Source: Halobacillus litoralis (GTDB lineage Bacteria > Bacillota > Bacilli > Bacillales > Halobacillaceae). From it: a stretch of 64,000 nucleotides of DNA. The translations under genes and the position numbers were made by a program. Each line of letters begins with the position of its first letter. The first letter of the stretch is position 1. Shown one piece after another: positions 7,522 through 16,680 of the stretch. Where the stretch lies: positions 1 through 64,000 of the forward strand of contig NZ_JAIVAJ010000008.1 of NCBI RefSeq assembly GCF_020171725.1, read 5' to 3'. The notes beneath the pieces were generated by a model, which was not told the origin of the DNA, did no database searches, and saw nothing but the letters and a program-made list of their open reading frames with translations.

Positions 7522-9218
7522 ACCGTCATCGCTTCAAGCTCAGCAATTTCCTTTTGGATAAACTCCATCAGCTCCTGAATCATGTCGGCTGAGAAGTCGA
7601 ACCTTATGCCGGCCGCTTCATAGACTTCATATAGTGACTTGGTATTCCCGAGGGAAAGCGCATATTTGTAACGCTCAAGCGTGCCTGATGGGTCTTCTTT
7701 GTATTGCTTATACATCTGCATCGCACCAAGCTGCGCGATGACATATTCCACATAGTAGAACGGCACTTCAAAGATATGAAGCGTAAACAACCACTCTTTC
7801 TTGCGCACGTCTTCATAGCCGCTCCAATCGACAACGCCGGAGGACAGCTCCTTCGAGATTTCCGCGAACTTCTCCATCCGCTCTTCCTTCGTATGATCCG
7901 GGTTCTCATACATCCAGTGCTGGAACTCATCCACACGGATTCCGGACGGCAGGAATCCGATCATGCCGCGCAGGACATCGAGCTTCGCCTGCTTCCACTC
8001 TTTCGTCGAATAAAAATGATCCCACTGATCCATCGAGATCAGCTCCATCGTCATGCTGGCAAGCTCCGACGATTCCATCGGCGTATCACGATCATAGGAT
8101 AGCGGAAGGTGACGATTCAGATCATTGTGAATGCAGTGGCCCATCTCATGGAAAAGCGTCAACATATCATCATGGGTCTGTGACGCATTCATGAAAATAA
8201 ACGAAAGCTCAGAAACCGGAAGCGGCGTACAGAACCCACCAGGTGACTTGTTCTTCCGTGTTTCAAGATCAAGCATGCCCTTCTCGTTCATCGTATCGAT
8301 CAGTTCCTGGAAGCGTGGATCCAGTTGACCAAGTGCCTTTGACGTTTTCTCGACCAGCTCATCACGGGTCGTAAACGGCTTCAGCGGGGCTTCATCTGCC
8401 GGGACGGCTTTCCTGTCATAAGGCATGAGCGTATCGACTCCGAGCCTCTCCCTCTTTTGTTCATCAAGCTTTCGTGCAACAGGGACGACGTGTTCCCGAA
8501 TCGATGCCGCCAGTCGCTTACAGTCTTCCGGCGTATAATCGAACCGCTCATACTTTTTGAACATGTAATCACGGTAATTCTCCAGTCCGCTGTTTGCCGC
8601 CTTCTTCTTACGTAGCTCCATCAGCTGATCCATAATCTCCTGCAGTTCCTCTTCAACCGTTTCAAGCGCGCCGAATATTTTTTCAAAAGCGGCCTGCCTT
8701 GCCTGACGGTCCGAGTCCTCCAGTATCGGAAACAGCTCAGGAATCGTCTTCTCTTCCCCGTTCCAATCGGCGGTCAGCCCACCCGTCAGTTCGAAGTAGC
8801 GCGTCGCCAGGCGGTCTTCTTCCACCTCAAGCTGCACGTTCTCTTCGTTGAAAAGCTTCAGTGCGTTCTCTTTGCTGCGCAACAGACGGCCATAATGCGC
8901 CTGATCCAGCTCGTCTTTGAACGGAGAACTCATCAGCTTCTCATCAAGCTTCGCTGCATAGATCTTAATCAAAGGTTCAATCTCTTTTTGATCATGCTCG
9001 AACTTCGCCTTCGCTTCTGCGTCCTGATTATGAGCCTGGAAGTCGATATAATGTCCATCCAGCGCCTCTCTCAGCTCATCGTAGAAGTCGGATACGTCCT
9101 TCAGCCATCCTTCCACTTCCTTAACGGTTGAAAGCTCTTGCTGAAGAAGTTGTTCTAATTTGGTTTGAATCGCTTCTGTGTTTTGTAAATCGTGTTTTTC
9201 TATGTAGATGGTACTCAT
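7518..9218 (-). CDS. M3-family oligoendopeptidase
   Basis: The 566-residue zinc metallopeptidase carries HEMGHCIH, the M3 thimet-oligopeptidase HExxH motif, with the third metal ligand in the following MESSELASMTMELI segment. Length and the lack of a signal peptide fit cytoplasmic M3 peptidases of the non-PepF branch in Bacillaceae, which trim short peptides. The ATG at 9218 is chosen because AAAGGAGG lies 8 bases upstream; the longer frame to 9320 would start in the preceding terminator. It is the first gene of a two-gene unit with the phosphoesterase. The terminator at 9278-9319 separates it from the siderophore operon upstream. Confidence 0.88.
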   Translation of the reverse strand: MSTIYIEKHDLQNTEAIQTKLEQLLQQELSTVKEVEGWLKDVSDFYDELREALDGHYIDFQAHNQDAEAKAKFEHDQKEIEPLIKIYAAKLDEKLMSSPFKDELDQAHYGRLLRSKENALKLFNEENVQLEVEEDRLATRYFELTGGLTADWNGEEKTIPELFPILEDSDRQARQAAFEKIFGALETVEEELQEIMDQLMELRKKKAANSGLENYRDYMFKKYERFDYTPEDCKRLAASIREHVVPVARKLDEQKRERLGVDTLMPYDRKAVPADEAPLKPFTTRDELVEKTSKALGQLDPRFQELIDTMNEKGMLDLETRKNKSPGGFCTPLPVSELSFIFMNASQTHDDMLTLFHEMGHCIHNDLNRHLPLSYDRDTPMESSELASMTMELISMDQWDHFYSTKEWKQAKLDVLRGMIGFLPSGIRVDEFQHWMYENPDHTKEERMEKFAEISKELSSGVVDWSGYEDVRKKEWLFTLHIFEVPFYYVEYVIAQLGAMQMYKQYKEDPSGTLERYKYALSLGNTKSLYEVYEAAGIRFDFSADMIQELMEFIQKEIAELEAMTV

Positions 9219-9277
9219 GTTTGTTCCTCCTTTATATTTCCACTTAACAGTATTCGGGATTAGGAAAAAAAATCCTT

Positions 9278-9319
9278 CAAAAAAAGGAAGCCACCTGCAA
9301 AAACAGGTGGGCCTCTTCA
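9278..9319 (-). terminator. Terminator of the siderophore operon
   Basis: GAAGCCACCTG (9287-9297) pairs with CAGGTGG plus a CCTCTTC extension (9304-9318). On the minus strand the stem is followed by a run of seven T (the A-run at 9279-9285). It overlaps the decarboxylase stop codon. Confidence 0.8.
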
Positions 9320-10486
9320 TTTTTCTATATAAACGATCTCAGGCTTAGGATGACTCAAAAATTCATGGTGGGAAATCGTCCAGGCATACGCGCCGGCATA
9401 CTCGAACACGACCACGTCGCCCGCCCGAAGCTCATCCACATACTCACCGCGGACAAGTACATCATTCGGCGTACAGAGCTCTCCCGCAATGGTCACTTCA
9501 TCCCGCGCAACCGTCGGCCTCAGGAACGGGTACGACCACTCCTCCACTGGCAGGACGTGAAACGGGTGACTCATTTTCCAAGCTGCAGGCAGACGCAGAT
9601 GGTGCGTCCCACCGCGTATGACGGCAAAATTCTTTCCGTGGTTACGTTTCACATCCACGACCTCGGTCACATACGATCCGCAGGCCGCCGTCATGTAACG
9701 ACCGATTTCGATGATCAGCTCCACATCAGCGGAGTCAAGCTCCTTCAACCCTTCAGCAAGGGTATCCCAGTCAAACGGCTCATCCGGGTTCCAATAGTTG
9801 ATGCCGATTCCGCCTCCGATATCCACCACACGCGCATCCAATCCGAAGCGTTCGCGCCAGTCCGCTGACTTCTCCAAACAGAGACGGACGAATGCCACGT
9901 GCGCCTCTGCATCGAGGTTATTGGACATCGCGTGAAAATGGAAGCCGGCAATGTCAACGTGGCTCATTTCAAGTGCTTCAGCTAAAAACGGGGGGATGTC
10001 CCGCTCATCCACGCCGAACTGAGTCGGGACGCCCGACATCCGCAAATGACTGTTGCTGACATTCTCACTCAGATTGACCCGAACCAAAATCGGAACCGTG
10101 GTCCCCTTCTGCTCCGCGATAAAGTTAAGCCGGCGCAGCTCATGGAAGCTCTCCACATTCAAGTACTCTACGCCAGACTCGATTGCCGCTTCAATCTCTA
10201 CGTTTTTCTTAGAAGGACCGCCGAATATCATCGGCTTTTCCGACACCGCTTCGACCTTATCCATCTCCCCGGCAGAGGCCACCTCAAATCCATCCACGAT
10301 CGGTTCCAGCGCCTCGAGAATCGGCTGATCAGAGTTCGCCTTCACCGCGTAATAGAAACGGCATCCACTAGGAAGACTCGACTTCAATCCTTCCGCATGG
10401 TCACGCAATCCGTTCAAATCGTACACATAAGCACAAACGGGTTCATCCGATGTTCGATTCATTAGATAATGTTCTACTGCATTCAT
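9317..10486 (-). CDS. SbnH-like PLP-dependent decarboxylase of siderophore synthesis
   Basis: This 389-residue protein is a fold-type III (alanine-racemase fold) PLP decarboxylase. YYAVKANSD contains the Lys that binds PLP, GFHFHAMSNN and GGGIG the phosphate and pyridine contacts, and ELCTPNDV the active-site Cys near the C-terminus. The ending AGAYAWTISHHEFLSHPKPE closely matches what I recall of SbnH, which decarboxylates citryl-diaminopropionate during staphyloferrin B synthesis. It follows two NIS synthetase genes by 16 bp, with an AGAGGAATG site before the ATG, and is the last gene of the operon. By analogy it removes a carboxylate from a citryl-amino-acid intermediate; lysine or diaminopimelate decarboxylase is the alternative but fits the context less well. 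Confidence 0.85.
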   Translation of the reverse strand: MNAVEHYLMNRTSDEPVCAYVYDLNGLRDHAEGLKSSLPSGCRFYYAVKANSDQPILEALEPIVDGFEVASAGEMDKVEAVSEKPMIFGGPSKKNVEIEAAIESGVEYLNVESFHELRRLNFIAEQKGTTVPILVRVNLSENVSNSHLRMSGVPTQFGVDERDIPPFLAEALEMSHVDIAGFHFHAMSNNLDAEAHVAFVRLCLEKSADWRERFGLDARVVDIGGGIGINYWNPDEPFDWDTLAEGLKELDSADVELIIEIGRYMTAACGSYVTEVVDVKRNHGKNFAVIRGGTHHLRLPAAWKMSHPFHVLPVEEWSYPFLRPTVARDEVTIAGELCTPNDVLVRGEYVDELRAGDVVVFEYAGAYAWTISHHEFLSHPKPEIVYIEK

Positions 10487-10501
10487 AACTCATTCCTCTT
10501 T

Positions 10502-12373
10502 CTATGATAAAGGGTTCGGTACTTCTGTGTAGTCGTATTCTTTCCGGTCGGTCAGCCTCATCTTCGTCAAAGACTTGTGCATGACCGTCGGCTGAAACAG
10601 AAAGCCACGATCCACCGCCACCTCTTCTTCCAAGCCTTCAAGCTGATCCAACGTCTCTTCACACACCTTCTTCACCAGCTCCCAATACACCGACTCGTCA
10701 TCCGCAAGCTGACGGATGATTTCCCCGATATGATTCTGAAAAACGGTGTAATACAGCTTGTTGTGCATATCGGACACGTCATCCGTCACCGAAACAGAGC
10801 CTTCCGCAAACGCCGCCTCGATTCCCTGCTTCAAGAGCCTCGGCTTATAAATACGGGAGCCACCCCAATCTCGGAAGAAGAAGCGCGAAATCTTCCCGTT
10901 CCGAAAGACCGGCACGCTGTTCTGCAAATGCCCCTCAAGCGCCACCCCGTACTTCACCATCAGCGTAAGATAACCCGGCAGCACCGTCCGGATATATTGT
11001 TCAAAAAAGTGAAGAGGCGTCTGACCCGAGGCTTCTACAAGCTCCTCCAGAACCGTCTTCCCACTCATCGGCGACGTGGCATACAACGCCATCCCAGCGA
11101 CCGCCACTTCCCCCTCTTCCAAGTTCGCATCCACACTCTCACGGATCAGCATCGTCAAATTCCGCTTCTTCAACGCATCAGAAGACTTGAACGCAGCCCC
11201 CTTCGTCTCATTCAACGGAACAAAACGAGGCAGCGGATCCCGTTCCAAGATACGCTCCATCATCTCCGTAAACACACGCGAATTAAGCGCCGTCTGAGGA
11301 GAAATCGATCGCACCGTCGACGTCATCTGACTGTTCACCGCAAGCTTCAACACCGGCGTATCCTCCCCGTGCGGACTCACCGTCCGGAACGAAGACGTCG
11401 CATCCGCCATCAGCCGGACCTCTTTTAATAAAATGACTTCATCCGCTTCGATTTCCGTACGGTAGATGTCCGGAATCGCATGCTCGAACTGCCATGGGTG
11501 CACCGGCAGAACGTCATAATCCACTGCCCTGTACCCGCGGTCGTGGAGCTCCGCTTGTGCTTTCTCCCACTCACCAGGAAAATCATCTCTCAGCACAGGA
11601 GTGGCGTCCGTCGAAACGAGATGCGTCCGTTTGACCGCAACGAAACGCACGTCGAACGGCCTGTGGTATTCCGGCGCATATCGCTCCACGTCTTCATAAG
11701 ACAAGCCGAGCTTTGTTTTGGCCCCCGGATGAAGGTGATGCCCTTCAAGTACCAGCTGTTCATAAAAGAGACTAGCAGAAAAGGCCGGATTCAAGGCGCG
11801 CTCTTTTTGCACGACGTCCATCGTGTTCCGCGCATCAAAAGGCTTCTTCCACACTTGATTCCTGACTAACGCTAGCGTCATATTGGCTGTCCCGTTATCC
11901 AGTTCCTCTTTGAACCTTGTGACATTCGGATAGTCGTGTTCCTGAAACAGACGGTCCACCAGCTCAGAAGCCGTCTGAATGGTCTTTACCTCGTGGTCAT
12001 CCACGTATAAAAGATCTTCACACGTCTCGACGCGCCTGAAGGAGTACTCGTTCAAAATCGGAAATACGATAGCGTACCCCTCAAGAGGCACCAGCTTATA
12101 GACGAGATCGGAGCGAAGCGGATACCGTTCAAGCTGCTGGGCATACGGTGTCGCAACGCCGCTCCGCAGATCCACTGCCTTCGAATACAAGCCGTCTATA
12201 TTTTCCCGAAGGATGGCAGAGGCCAATTTATGAAGGATGCTCCGCCGCCCTTGGTCAAGCTGGTCCATAAATGCCGGTGCATCGTCCGGGTGGTGCTCCA
12301 TTAGATAGCGAAGGCACTTCTGTTCTTCCGGAAGCAGATCGGTCATTTGTTTCGTTTGTAATGGCATCGTCAT
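10502..12373 (-). CDS. IucA/IucC-family NIS siderophore synthetase (second gene)
   Basis: The 623-residue protein is an NRPS-independent siderophore synthetase, which activates a carboxylate such as citrate with ATP and joins it to an amine. Recognisable family blocks are HLHPGAKTKLGLS, LPVHPWQFEHAI, SFRTVSPHGE, a VNSQMTSTVRSISP segment, LEGHLQNSVPVF and FRDWGGSRIYK, followed by the C-terminal FhuF-like helical region. The ATG at 12373 overlaps the upstream synthetase stop (ATGA) and has GAGGTG 8 bases before it; a longer frame to 12580 is only overlap with that gene. Sub-type (A, B or C by carboxylate used) cannot be assigned by eye. Confidence 0.88.
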   Translation of the reverse strand: MTMPLQTKQMTDLLPEEQKCLRYLMEHHPDDAPAFMDQLDQGRRSILHKLASAILRENIDGLYSKAVDLRSGVATPYAQQLERYPLRSDLVYKLVPLEGYAIVFPILNEYSFRRVETCEDLLYVDDHEVKTIQTASELVDRLFQEHDYPNVTRFKEELDNGTANMTLALVRNQVWKKPFDARNTMDVVQKERALNPAFSASLFYEQLVLEGHHLHPGAKTKLGLSYEDVERYAPEYHRPFDVRFVAVKRTHLVSTDATPVLRDDFPGEWEKAQAELHDRGYRAVDYDVLPVHPWQFEHAIPDIYRTEIEADEVILLKEVRLMADATSSFRTVSPHGEDTPVLKLAVNSQMTSTVRSISPQTALNSRVFTEMMERILERDPLPRFVPLNETKGAAFKSSDALKKRNLTMLIRESVDANLEEGEVAVAGMALYATSPMSGKTVLEELVEASGQTPLHFFEQYIRTVLPGYLTLMVKYGVALEGHLQNSVPVFRNGKISRFFFRDWGGSRIYKPRLLKQGIEAAFAEGSVSVTDDVSDMHNKLYYTVFQNHIGEIIRQLADDESVYWELVKKVCEETLDQLEGLEEEVAVDRGFLFQPTVMHKSLTKMRLTDRKEYDYTEVPNPLS

Positions 12374-14061
12374 CGTTTCGGCACCTCGCTTCCCAACCGC
12401 AATGGGTTGTGAACTTGAACGTACATGTTGTCTGTATACCGATCCGACAGACGCATCTTCACGAGCGCCTTCATCGGCAGTGTATCGGAAAATAACAACG
12501 CTTCGTCTTCTTTTGCATCCGGCGTCTCTTCTCGAAGGGTCAGGTACGTGCTCTTTATGACGTCTACGACCTGTGCCCACAAATCCGCTTCTTCTAGGTT
12601 TCGTTTACGTGTCAAGGCGACGATCATCTCTCCCAGATGGTTATGAAGGAGCGCATGAGAAAAGATGCTGATCAACTCGGAGACATCGTCAGTCAGAAGG
12701 TTCGTACTCGGATCAATCTCTGTGTCAGCAACTTGCTTAAGGCGGTCATTCATCACACGCACACCTCCGTAATCGCGCAGTATCACTCGTTTCGGTCTGG
12801 CGTTTTCGAAAACGACGACAACGTTTTGCAAATGCGCTTCCATACTCACCCCGTACTTCGTCATCAGTGTCAAAAGACCGGGCAGAAGAACCGAGGCGTA
12901 CTGCCTGATCCATTTTTCCGGCTCAATCTGCTGATACTCGATGGCATCTTCAAGGATCAGGTCACCGGTGAACGGCGAGTCGGCCATCAGAGAAGCGGCC
13001 GAAATGGCGGTTTCCCCTTCCTTCAATGTACGTTCCGGATTCTCACGTAGAATGGCAGCCAGATTCTTCTGGTCCACTTCATCTCCCGGCACATAATGAA
13101 TGCCGGCAGACTCCTTCATCACAGAAACCGGATGATCCATCTCGTCAAACACACCGCACAGTACCTTCGACAGCGTCGGGCCGTTTTTCGTAGACGCTGG
13201 AGACACCGTCCGTACGGCGCTCGTCATCTGGATATTGACCGCCGTTTTGATGTGGTGTTTTTTTCGATTGTGAAGCGGCGCCAATGTCCGGAATGAAATG
13301 AGCGCTGCTGTTGGGATTCGTGCTCGATCAAGCGCGACAAGATCCCCTCTACGCAAGGCTTCCTGATACCGCTTTTGAATCGTGTGCTCCCACTGCCAAG
13401 GATGGACAGGAATCAACTCATACGATTCCGGATCAAGCCCGCGTTCATAGAAGGCATGCTCCACTTCCGGATACTCCTCGAACAGGATTTCCCTCGGCGA
13501 AGCCCCTGTCTTGTTGTAAAGCCCTTGCCGGACAGCAACCGGAATCACTTCCGGCCGTCCCTCCCACTCGGGGGCGTATGCTTTAAGGTCGTCGTCATTC
13601 AAACCAAGCCGCGTTCTCGAGCCCGGATGGATCGTATGACCTTGGATGACCCACTGCTCCAGGAACGTGAGTGGACTGAATGATTCGTCCTCTTTTTGTT
13701 GGTTTATATACTCAAACACATTCGATGACACCCCAAGCTCAGCACGGCGTCTCTCAGCGCTCTCTAACGCCAGGGCATAGTTGTGTACGCTATTATGAAT
13801 CTCATCCTCGAACCTCTTCTCCAAAGAGAGCCGTTCCAGCAGTTCCGCCGGAGATGAGAGAGTTTTATTTTTTGTGTAAACGGATTGAATATCCAAATGA
13901 CCCAGTGTATATCTTTTATCGATACGGATAAAAATATCATCCTCTAACGACCACTTCAGCGTATGCTCGGTCACCCACTCATACGGCATGACCTCTTCAC
14001 GGATCAAGGCCTGCACAAGCTGGTGAAGCACCGATCTTTCGGCTTCCTTCTTTTCCTTCAT
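12370..14061 (-). CDS. IucA/IucC-family NIS siderophore synthetase (first gene)
   Basis: The 563-residue protein is the first gene of the siderophore operon. It shows the same family blocks as its neighbour: IHPGSRTRLGLN, IPVHPWQWEHTI, SFRTLAPLHNRKKHH, VNIQMTSAVRTVSP, MEAHLQNVVVVF and RDYGGVRVM. The two synthetases differ clearly, consistent with successive condensations on one citrate. A GAGGTG site lies 7 bases before the ATG. Upstream are a TATAAT on the minus strand and a degenerate Fur-type dyad (14110-14128), so the operon is probably iron-repressed. No diaminopropionate synthesis genes, citrate synthase paralog or exporter are in the window, so the product cannot be named. Confidence 0.88.
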   Translation of the reverse strand: MKEKKEAERSVLHQLVQALIREEVMPYEWVTEHTLKWSLEDDIFIRIDKRYTLGHLDIQSVYTKNKTLSSPAELLERLSLEKRFEDEIHNSVHNYALALESAERRRAELGVSSNVFEYINQQKEDESFSPLTFLEQWVIQGHTIHPGSRTRLGLNDDDLKAYAPEWEGRPEVIPVAVRQGLYNKTGASPREILFEEYPEVEHAFYERGLDPESYELIPVHPWQWEHTIQKRYQEALRRGDLVALDRARIPTAALISFRTLAPLHNRKKHHIKTAVNIQMTSAVRTVSPASTKNGPTLSKVLCGVFDEMDHPVSVMKESAGIHYVPGDEVDQKNLAAILRENPERTLKEGETAISAASLMADSPFTGDLILEDAIEYQQIEPEKWIRQYASVLLPGLLTLMTKYGVSMEAHLQNVVVVFENARPKRVILRDYGGVRVMNDRLKQVADTEIDPSTNLLTDDVSELISIFSHALLHNHLGEMIVALTRKRNLEEADLWAQVVDVIKSTYLTLREETPDAKEDEALLFSDTLPMKALVKMRLSDRYTDNMYVQVHNPLRLGSEVPKR

Positions 14062-14109
14062 TTTCTTTCACCTCAATGGGGTCGTTTGTCTATGATCTTC
14101 TTATTCCCT

Positions 14110-14128
14110 GATTAGAACTATTATAATC
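14110..14128 (-). promoter_or_regulatory. Candidate promoter/Fur site of the siderophore operon
   Basis: On the minus strand the 19-bp stretch GATTATAATAGTTCTAATC agrees with the classical Fur box at 13 of 19 positions by my count and contains TATAAT (14120-14125), a possible -10. It lies 50 bp before the first synthetase. It is weaker than the other two Fur sites in the window. Confidence 0.5.
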
Positions 14129-14161
14129 AAGCTGACGGGTCGGGGAAAGCATTCTGATCGG

Positions 14162-14442
14162 CTTAGGGGTGTGGAAGGATCGGGACTATGATGGCCTATT
14201 TGGTGTGTTGCTTGTCTCATAAAATGAGTTATGGGACTGTGAGATTCCCTGTTGGCTTGTTGGACGTCCCATTAAAAGAGAATTGGAACTGTGAGATCCG
14301 CCATTAGCGCGTGGGCTGTCCCATTAAATGATATATGGGACTGCAAGACTCCAGATTGGCGCGTTGCTTGTCCCATTAAGAGATTTATGGGACTGGGACC
14401 ATCGCAACCGGCATCCGACCTGTCCCATAAAGGTTCAAGCGA
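14162..14442. repeat. Tandem array A: 52-bp units with GTCCCAT/ATGGGAC palindrome
   Basis: Units begin at 14214, 14266, 14318, 14370 and 14422, exactly 52 bp apart, with a decayed unit before them (GGGACT at 14182). Each full unit opens with a 24-bp inverted repeat, GTCCCAT, 10 nt, ATGGGAC, followed by 28 bp that is only partly conserved. It occupies most of the 505-bp gap between the siderophore operon and the divergent reductase. No credible gene lies in this gap; the short open frames across it follow the repeats. Confidence 0.88.
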
Positions 14443-14538
14443 AGATTTCAGAAACTGTCTGCTTACGAAAAAAAACAATCCATCTTACATAGTGTACGAA
14501 CCGAGATCGCATCAATATGCCAGTATGCCTGCCCAAAG

Positions 14539-14582
14539 TTGTCCCGATTAAGGAAATCCTTTATAATTGATAATAGTTATCA
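14539..14582 (+). promoter_or_regulatory. Fur-controlled promoter of the FhuF-like gene
   Basis: TTGTCC (14539-14544) and TATAAT (14562-14567) are 17 bp apart. A Fur 7-1-7 site, TGATAATAGTTATCA (14568-14582), follows the -10 directly and differs from the consensus at one base, so bound Fur would block transcription start. The -35 lies in GTCCCGATTA, which resembles the first half of the nearby 52-bp repeat unit. Confidence 0.82.
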
Positions 14583-14605
14583 TTCTGAAAAGTGGGAGTT
14601 TTTTT

Positions 14606-15352
14606 ATGAAGACGATTTTCGAACAACTTCAAAACGACCACCGCCTTTATATAGGGGATGAGTATTCGGAACATATGGATTACCGGGTCGACGATCTGAT
14701 CAACGACCGTATCGCACTGAAGGAGCTTTTGAACAAGCAGAACAAAGGCATCGAGGCCCCGAGCCTTTCGATTACCGGCCTGCTGTTCGGGAAAATGTAC
14801 TCTGTTTTTGCCATGGGGTTCTTTGAGATGATGGTGACGCACGGGGTTATTCTTGATGCAGACCCGTCTCAAGTCGGGATTGAGCTCGAGGAGAAAAACA
14901 AAATGAATTACGTGTTACCTGAAGCGGCCGTAAAGCCGTTGAAGGAGCTTTCGGAAGAGGAAGTTCAAGAGCGGATCCTCACTTTCATCACGGGTCATAT
15001 CCAGCCGCTATTCCAGCAGGTTGCGAAGGTCTCACGATGCAAGTCGACGCACATGCGCTCCATCGTGTCCCATAACCTTCATCAGCGGAAGTGTGCACTC
15101 GTGAAGCAGTATCCGGAGCGAGAGGAAATGATTGAACAGCTGTTTCATTGGATGACTTCACACGAACTGTTCAGCCGAAACCGCCGCAATCCGCTTCACT
15201 TCGATTTCCGCTATTACACGGCGGACAACGGGAAAGAAACGTATGTACGAAGACACTGCTGTATGAAATATATGCTTCATAACGCCAACAAAGCCAAATG
15301 CTGCCCGACGTGTCCGCTGATCAGTGACGAGGAGCGGGACGAACGATTATAG
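14606..15352 (+). CDS. FhuF-like siderophore ferric reductase, [2Fe-2S]
   Basis: The 248-residue protein ends with RHCCMKYMLHNANKAKCCPTCP, the Cys-Cys-x10-Cys-x2-Cys type cluster (with an extra Cys) that binds the unusual [2Fe-2S] centre in FhuF. FhuF-type proteins reduce ferric siderophores in the cytoplasm and so release iron. The ATG at 14606 is supported by GTGGGAG upstream; an earlier start would lie inside the Fur site. It is divergent from the siderophore synthesis operon and has a near-perfect Fur box, so iron release is matched to synthesis. A strong bidirectional terminator follows at 15374. Confidence 0.85.
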   Translation: MKTIFEQLQNDHRLYIGDEYSEHMDYRVDDLINDRIALKELLNKQNKGIEAPSLSITGLLFGKMYSVFAMGFFEMMVTHGVILDADPSQVGIELEEKNKMNYVLPEAAVKPLKELSEEEVQERILTFITGHIQPLFQQVAKVSRCKSTHMRSIVSHNLHQRKCALVKQYPEREEMIEQLFHWMTSHELFSRNRRNPLHFDFRYYTADNGKETYVRRHCCMKYMLHNANKAKCCPTCPLISDEERDERL

Positions 15353-15373
15353 CTGGCAACGAAAACTTTTCAC

Positions 15374-15410
15374 ACAAAACTCTCAGAGTTCAACGCTCTG
15401 AGAGTTTTGT
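15374..15410. terminator. Bidirectional terminator
   Basis: A perfect 15-bp stem (15374-15388 with 15396-15410, core CTCTCAGAG) has a 7-nt loop and TTTTGT/ACAAAA ends. It serves the convergent reductase and acetyltransferase genes. Confidence 0.85.
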
Positions 15411-15426
15411 ATTCTGTAAGCTGTTC

Positions 15427-16260
15427 TCACATAAACTTGCGGCAAACATGAGTCGTATGCAGGCGTTCGAAACCTATAGAGGAATACAGATTTTCAGCAG
15501 CTTCATTTCCCGTCACATAACAAAGCCGAACTTCCGGATACCCCTCACTCAGTAATGTATTCACACCGAATTTCAAGGCTTCCCGTCCGTATCCCTTCCC
15601 TTGATGATCAGGCGCAACCATCAGGTTCTCGATTTCTCCATCACCTACTGTCACGGATGCCACAACTTCCTCACCTTGAACGACGACATACACCCTATCT
15701 TTGTTTTTCAGCTGATACTGTTTCACAATGTCATCTGAGGCTGTATATGGTTTGATGTCCACCTTCTCATGGAGGTCGTAATAGGCATCCTGCACGACCT
15801 TTCGAAAGCTTTCATACAACACATTGTCATACTTCACAAATTCACCGTTCGTTTTAGAGAACGGTTTTCCTCTATAGATCAATTCCGGAGAACTCCACCA
15901 CTTCACAAATCCCATGCTTTCCGCAAACTGAAGACCATCCTCCTGGCTCTCACTGAGATATACGCTTACAAAATCGGAATCCCTTTCAGCAATCAGCTTC
16001 TCGGTTTCTTTATACAGATTCGCACCCAAGCCACTTCGTCGGTACTCTGGATCTATATACAAACTCATTTGCGCAATGGATTCCTCACTATTTTCATACG
16101 TAGAGTAGCAAGAGACCCCTTTGACTCCGCTTTGTTCATAAACCAACACCTGCTCAGCGTTTCCGATGTCCTCCTTCAACTTCTCCCCTGTTCCGGTTTC
16201 TAGTTTGCTCATTAAGTTTTCAAGACTTTCACAATCATCTCGATTATAAAAACGAATCAT
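15427..16260 (-). CDS. GNAT N-acetyltransferase with two acetyltransferase domains
   Basis: The 277-residue protein carries two GNAT folds in tandem. The N-terminal one has YIDPEYRRSGLGANLYKE near residues 85-102, and the C-terminal one has MVAPDHQGKGYGREAL near residues 215-230, both the Q/R-x-x-G-x-G/A acetyl-CoA loop. Each keeps a readable binding loop. The ATG at 16260 has AGAGGGG upstream. Substrate unknown. It lies 24 bp after a small membrane-protein gene in the same direction, so the two may be co-transcribed. Confidence 0.82.
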   Translation of the reverse strand: MIRFYNRDDCESLENLMSKLETGTGEKLKEDIGNAEQVLVYEQSGVKGVSCYSTYENSEESIAQMSLYIDPEYRRSGLGANLYKETEKLIAERDSDFVSVYLSESQEDGLQFAESMGFVKWWSSPELIYRGKPFSKTNGEFVKYDNVLYESFRKVVQDAYYDLHEKVDIKPYTASDDIVKQYQLKNKDRVYVVVQGEEVVASVTVGDGEIENLMVAPDHQGKGYGREALKFGVNTLLSEGYPEVRLCYVTGNEAAENLYSSIGFERLHTTHVCRKFM

Positions 16261-16283
16261 AACGAAGCCCCTCTTTAAAATGG

Positions 16284-16565
16284 TTATTGCCTGATTTGAT
16301 TCAGGTAAAGGATAAGTGGGATCATACAAAAAGCGAGCATCCCGAAAGACATGAGTCCAATTGTTTGAACAAAATAAGGATCATTGAAGGAGTTGAGCGT
16401 TCCTCCTGCCATCCCATAAGAAAAAGCCAGCGCTGAAACCACCAGATTTACGATAAGCAACTTCGAGAATTCGTTTTTCTTTCCCTTGACCTTGAAAAAG
16501 GCCATGCCGCCAAGTAAGATGCCGGCGTTGACAAGAAAGCCGAGAAATAAGAAAAGATAAAACAT
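16284..16565 (-). CDS. Small membrane protein, three predicted helices
   Basis: The 93-residue hydrophobic protein has helices at about residues 3-24, 36-55 and 66-88, separated by a Lys-rich cytoplasmic loop (KVKGKKNEFSK). GGAGG precedes the ATG. I do not recognise the family. It sits just upstream of the double-GNAT gene on the same strand. Confidence 0.7.
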   Translation of the reverse strand: MFYLFLFLGFLVNAGILLGGMAFFKVKGKKNEFSKLLIVNLVVSALAFSYGMAGGTLNSFNDPYFVQTIGLMSFGMLAFCMIPLILYLNQIRQ

Positions 16566-16680
16566 GCTCCAACCTCCTGCTTACATAATGATCAATCAGC
16601 CACTCATGTATTAAAACTTCAACAATTCCCTCTATTTTCCTTTTGGCATGTATAAAAATATATAAGTTCCCCCAATAAAG

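Noticed and set aside
10577..11428. 283-codon plus-strand frame opposite the second NIS synthetase
   Set aside because: Arg/His-rich composition is typical of an antisense shadow, and the synthetase on the other strand has full family motifs.
14162..14442. CRISPR array (24-bp palindromic repeat with 28-bp spacers)
   Set aside because: The repeat halves vary between units and the intervening 28 bp are partly conserved, as expected for degenerate tandem duplication. No cas gene is in the window.
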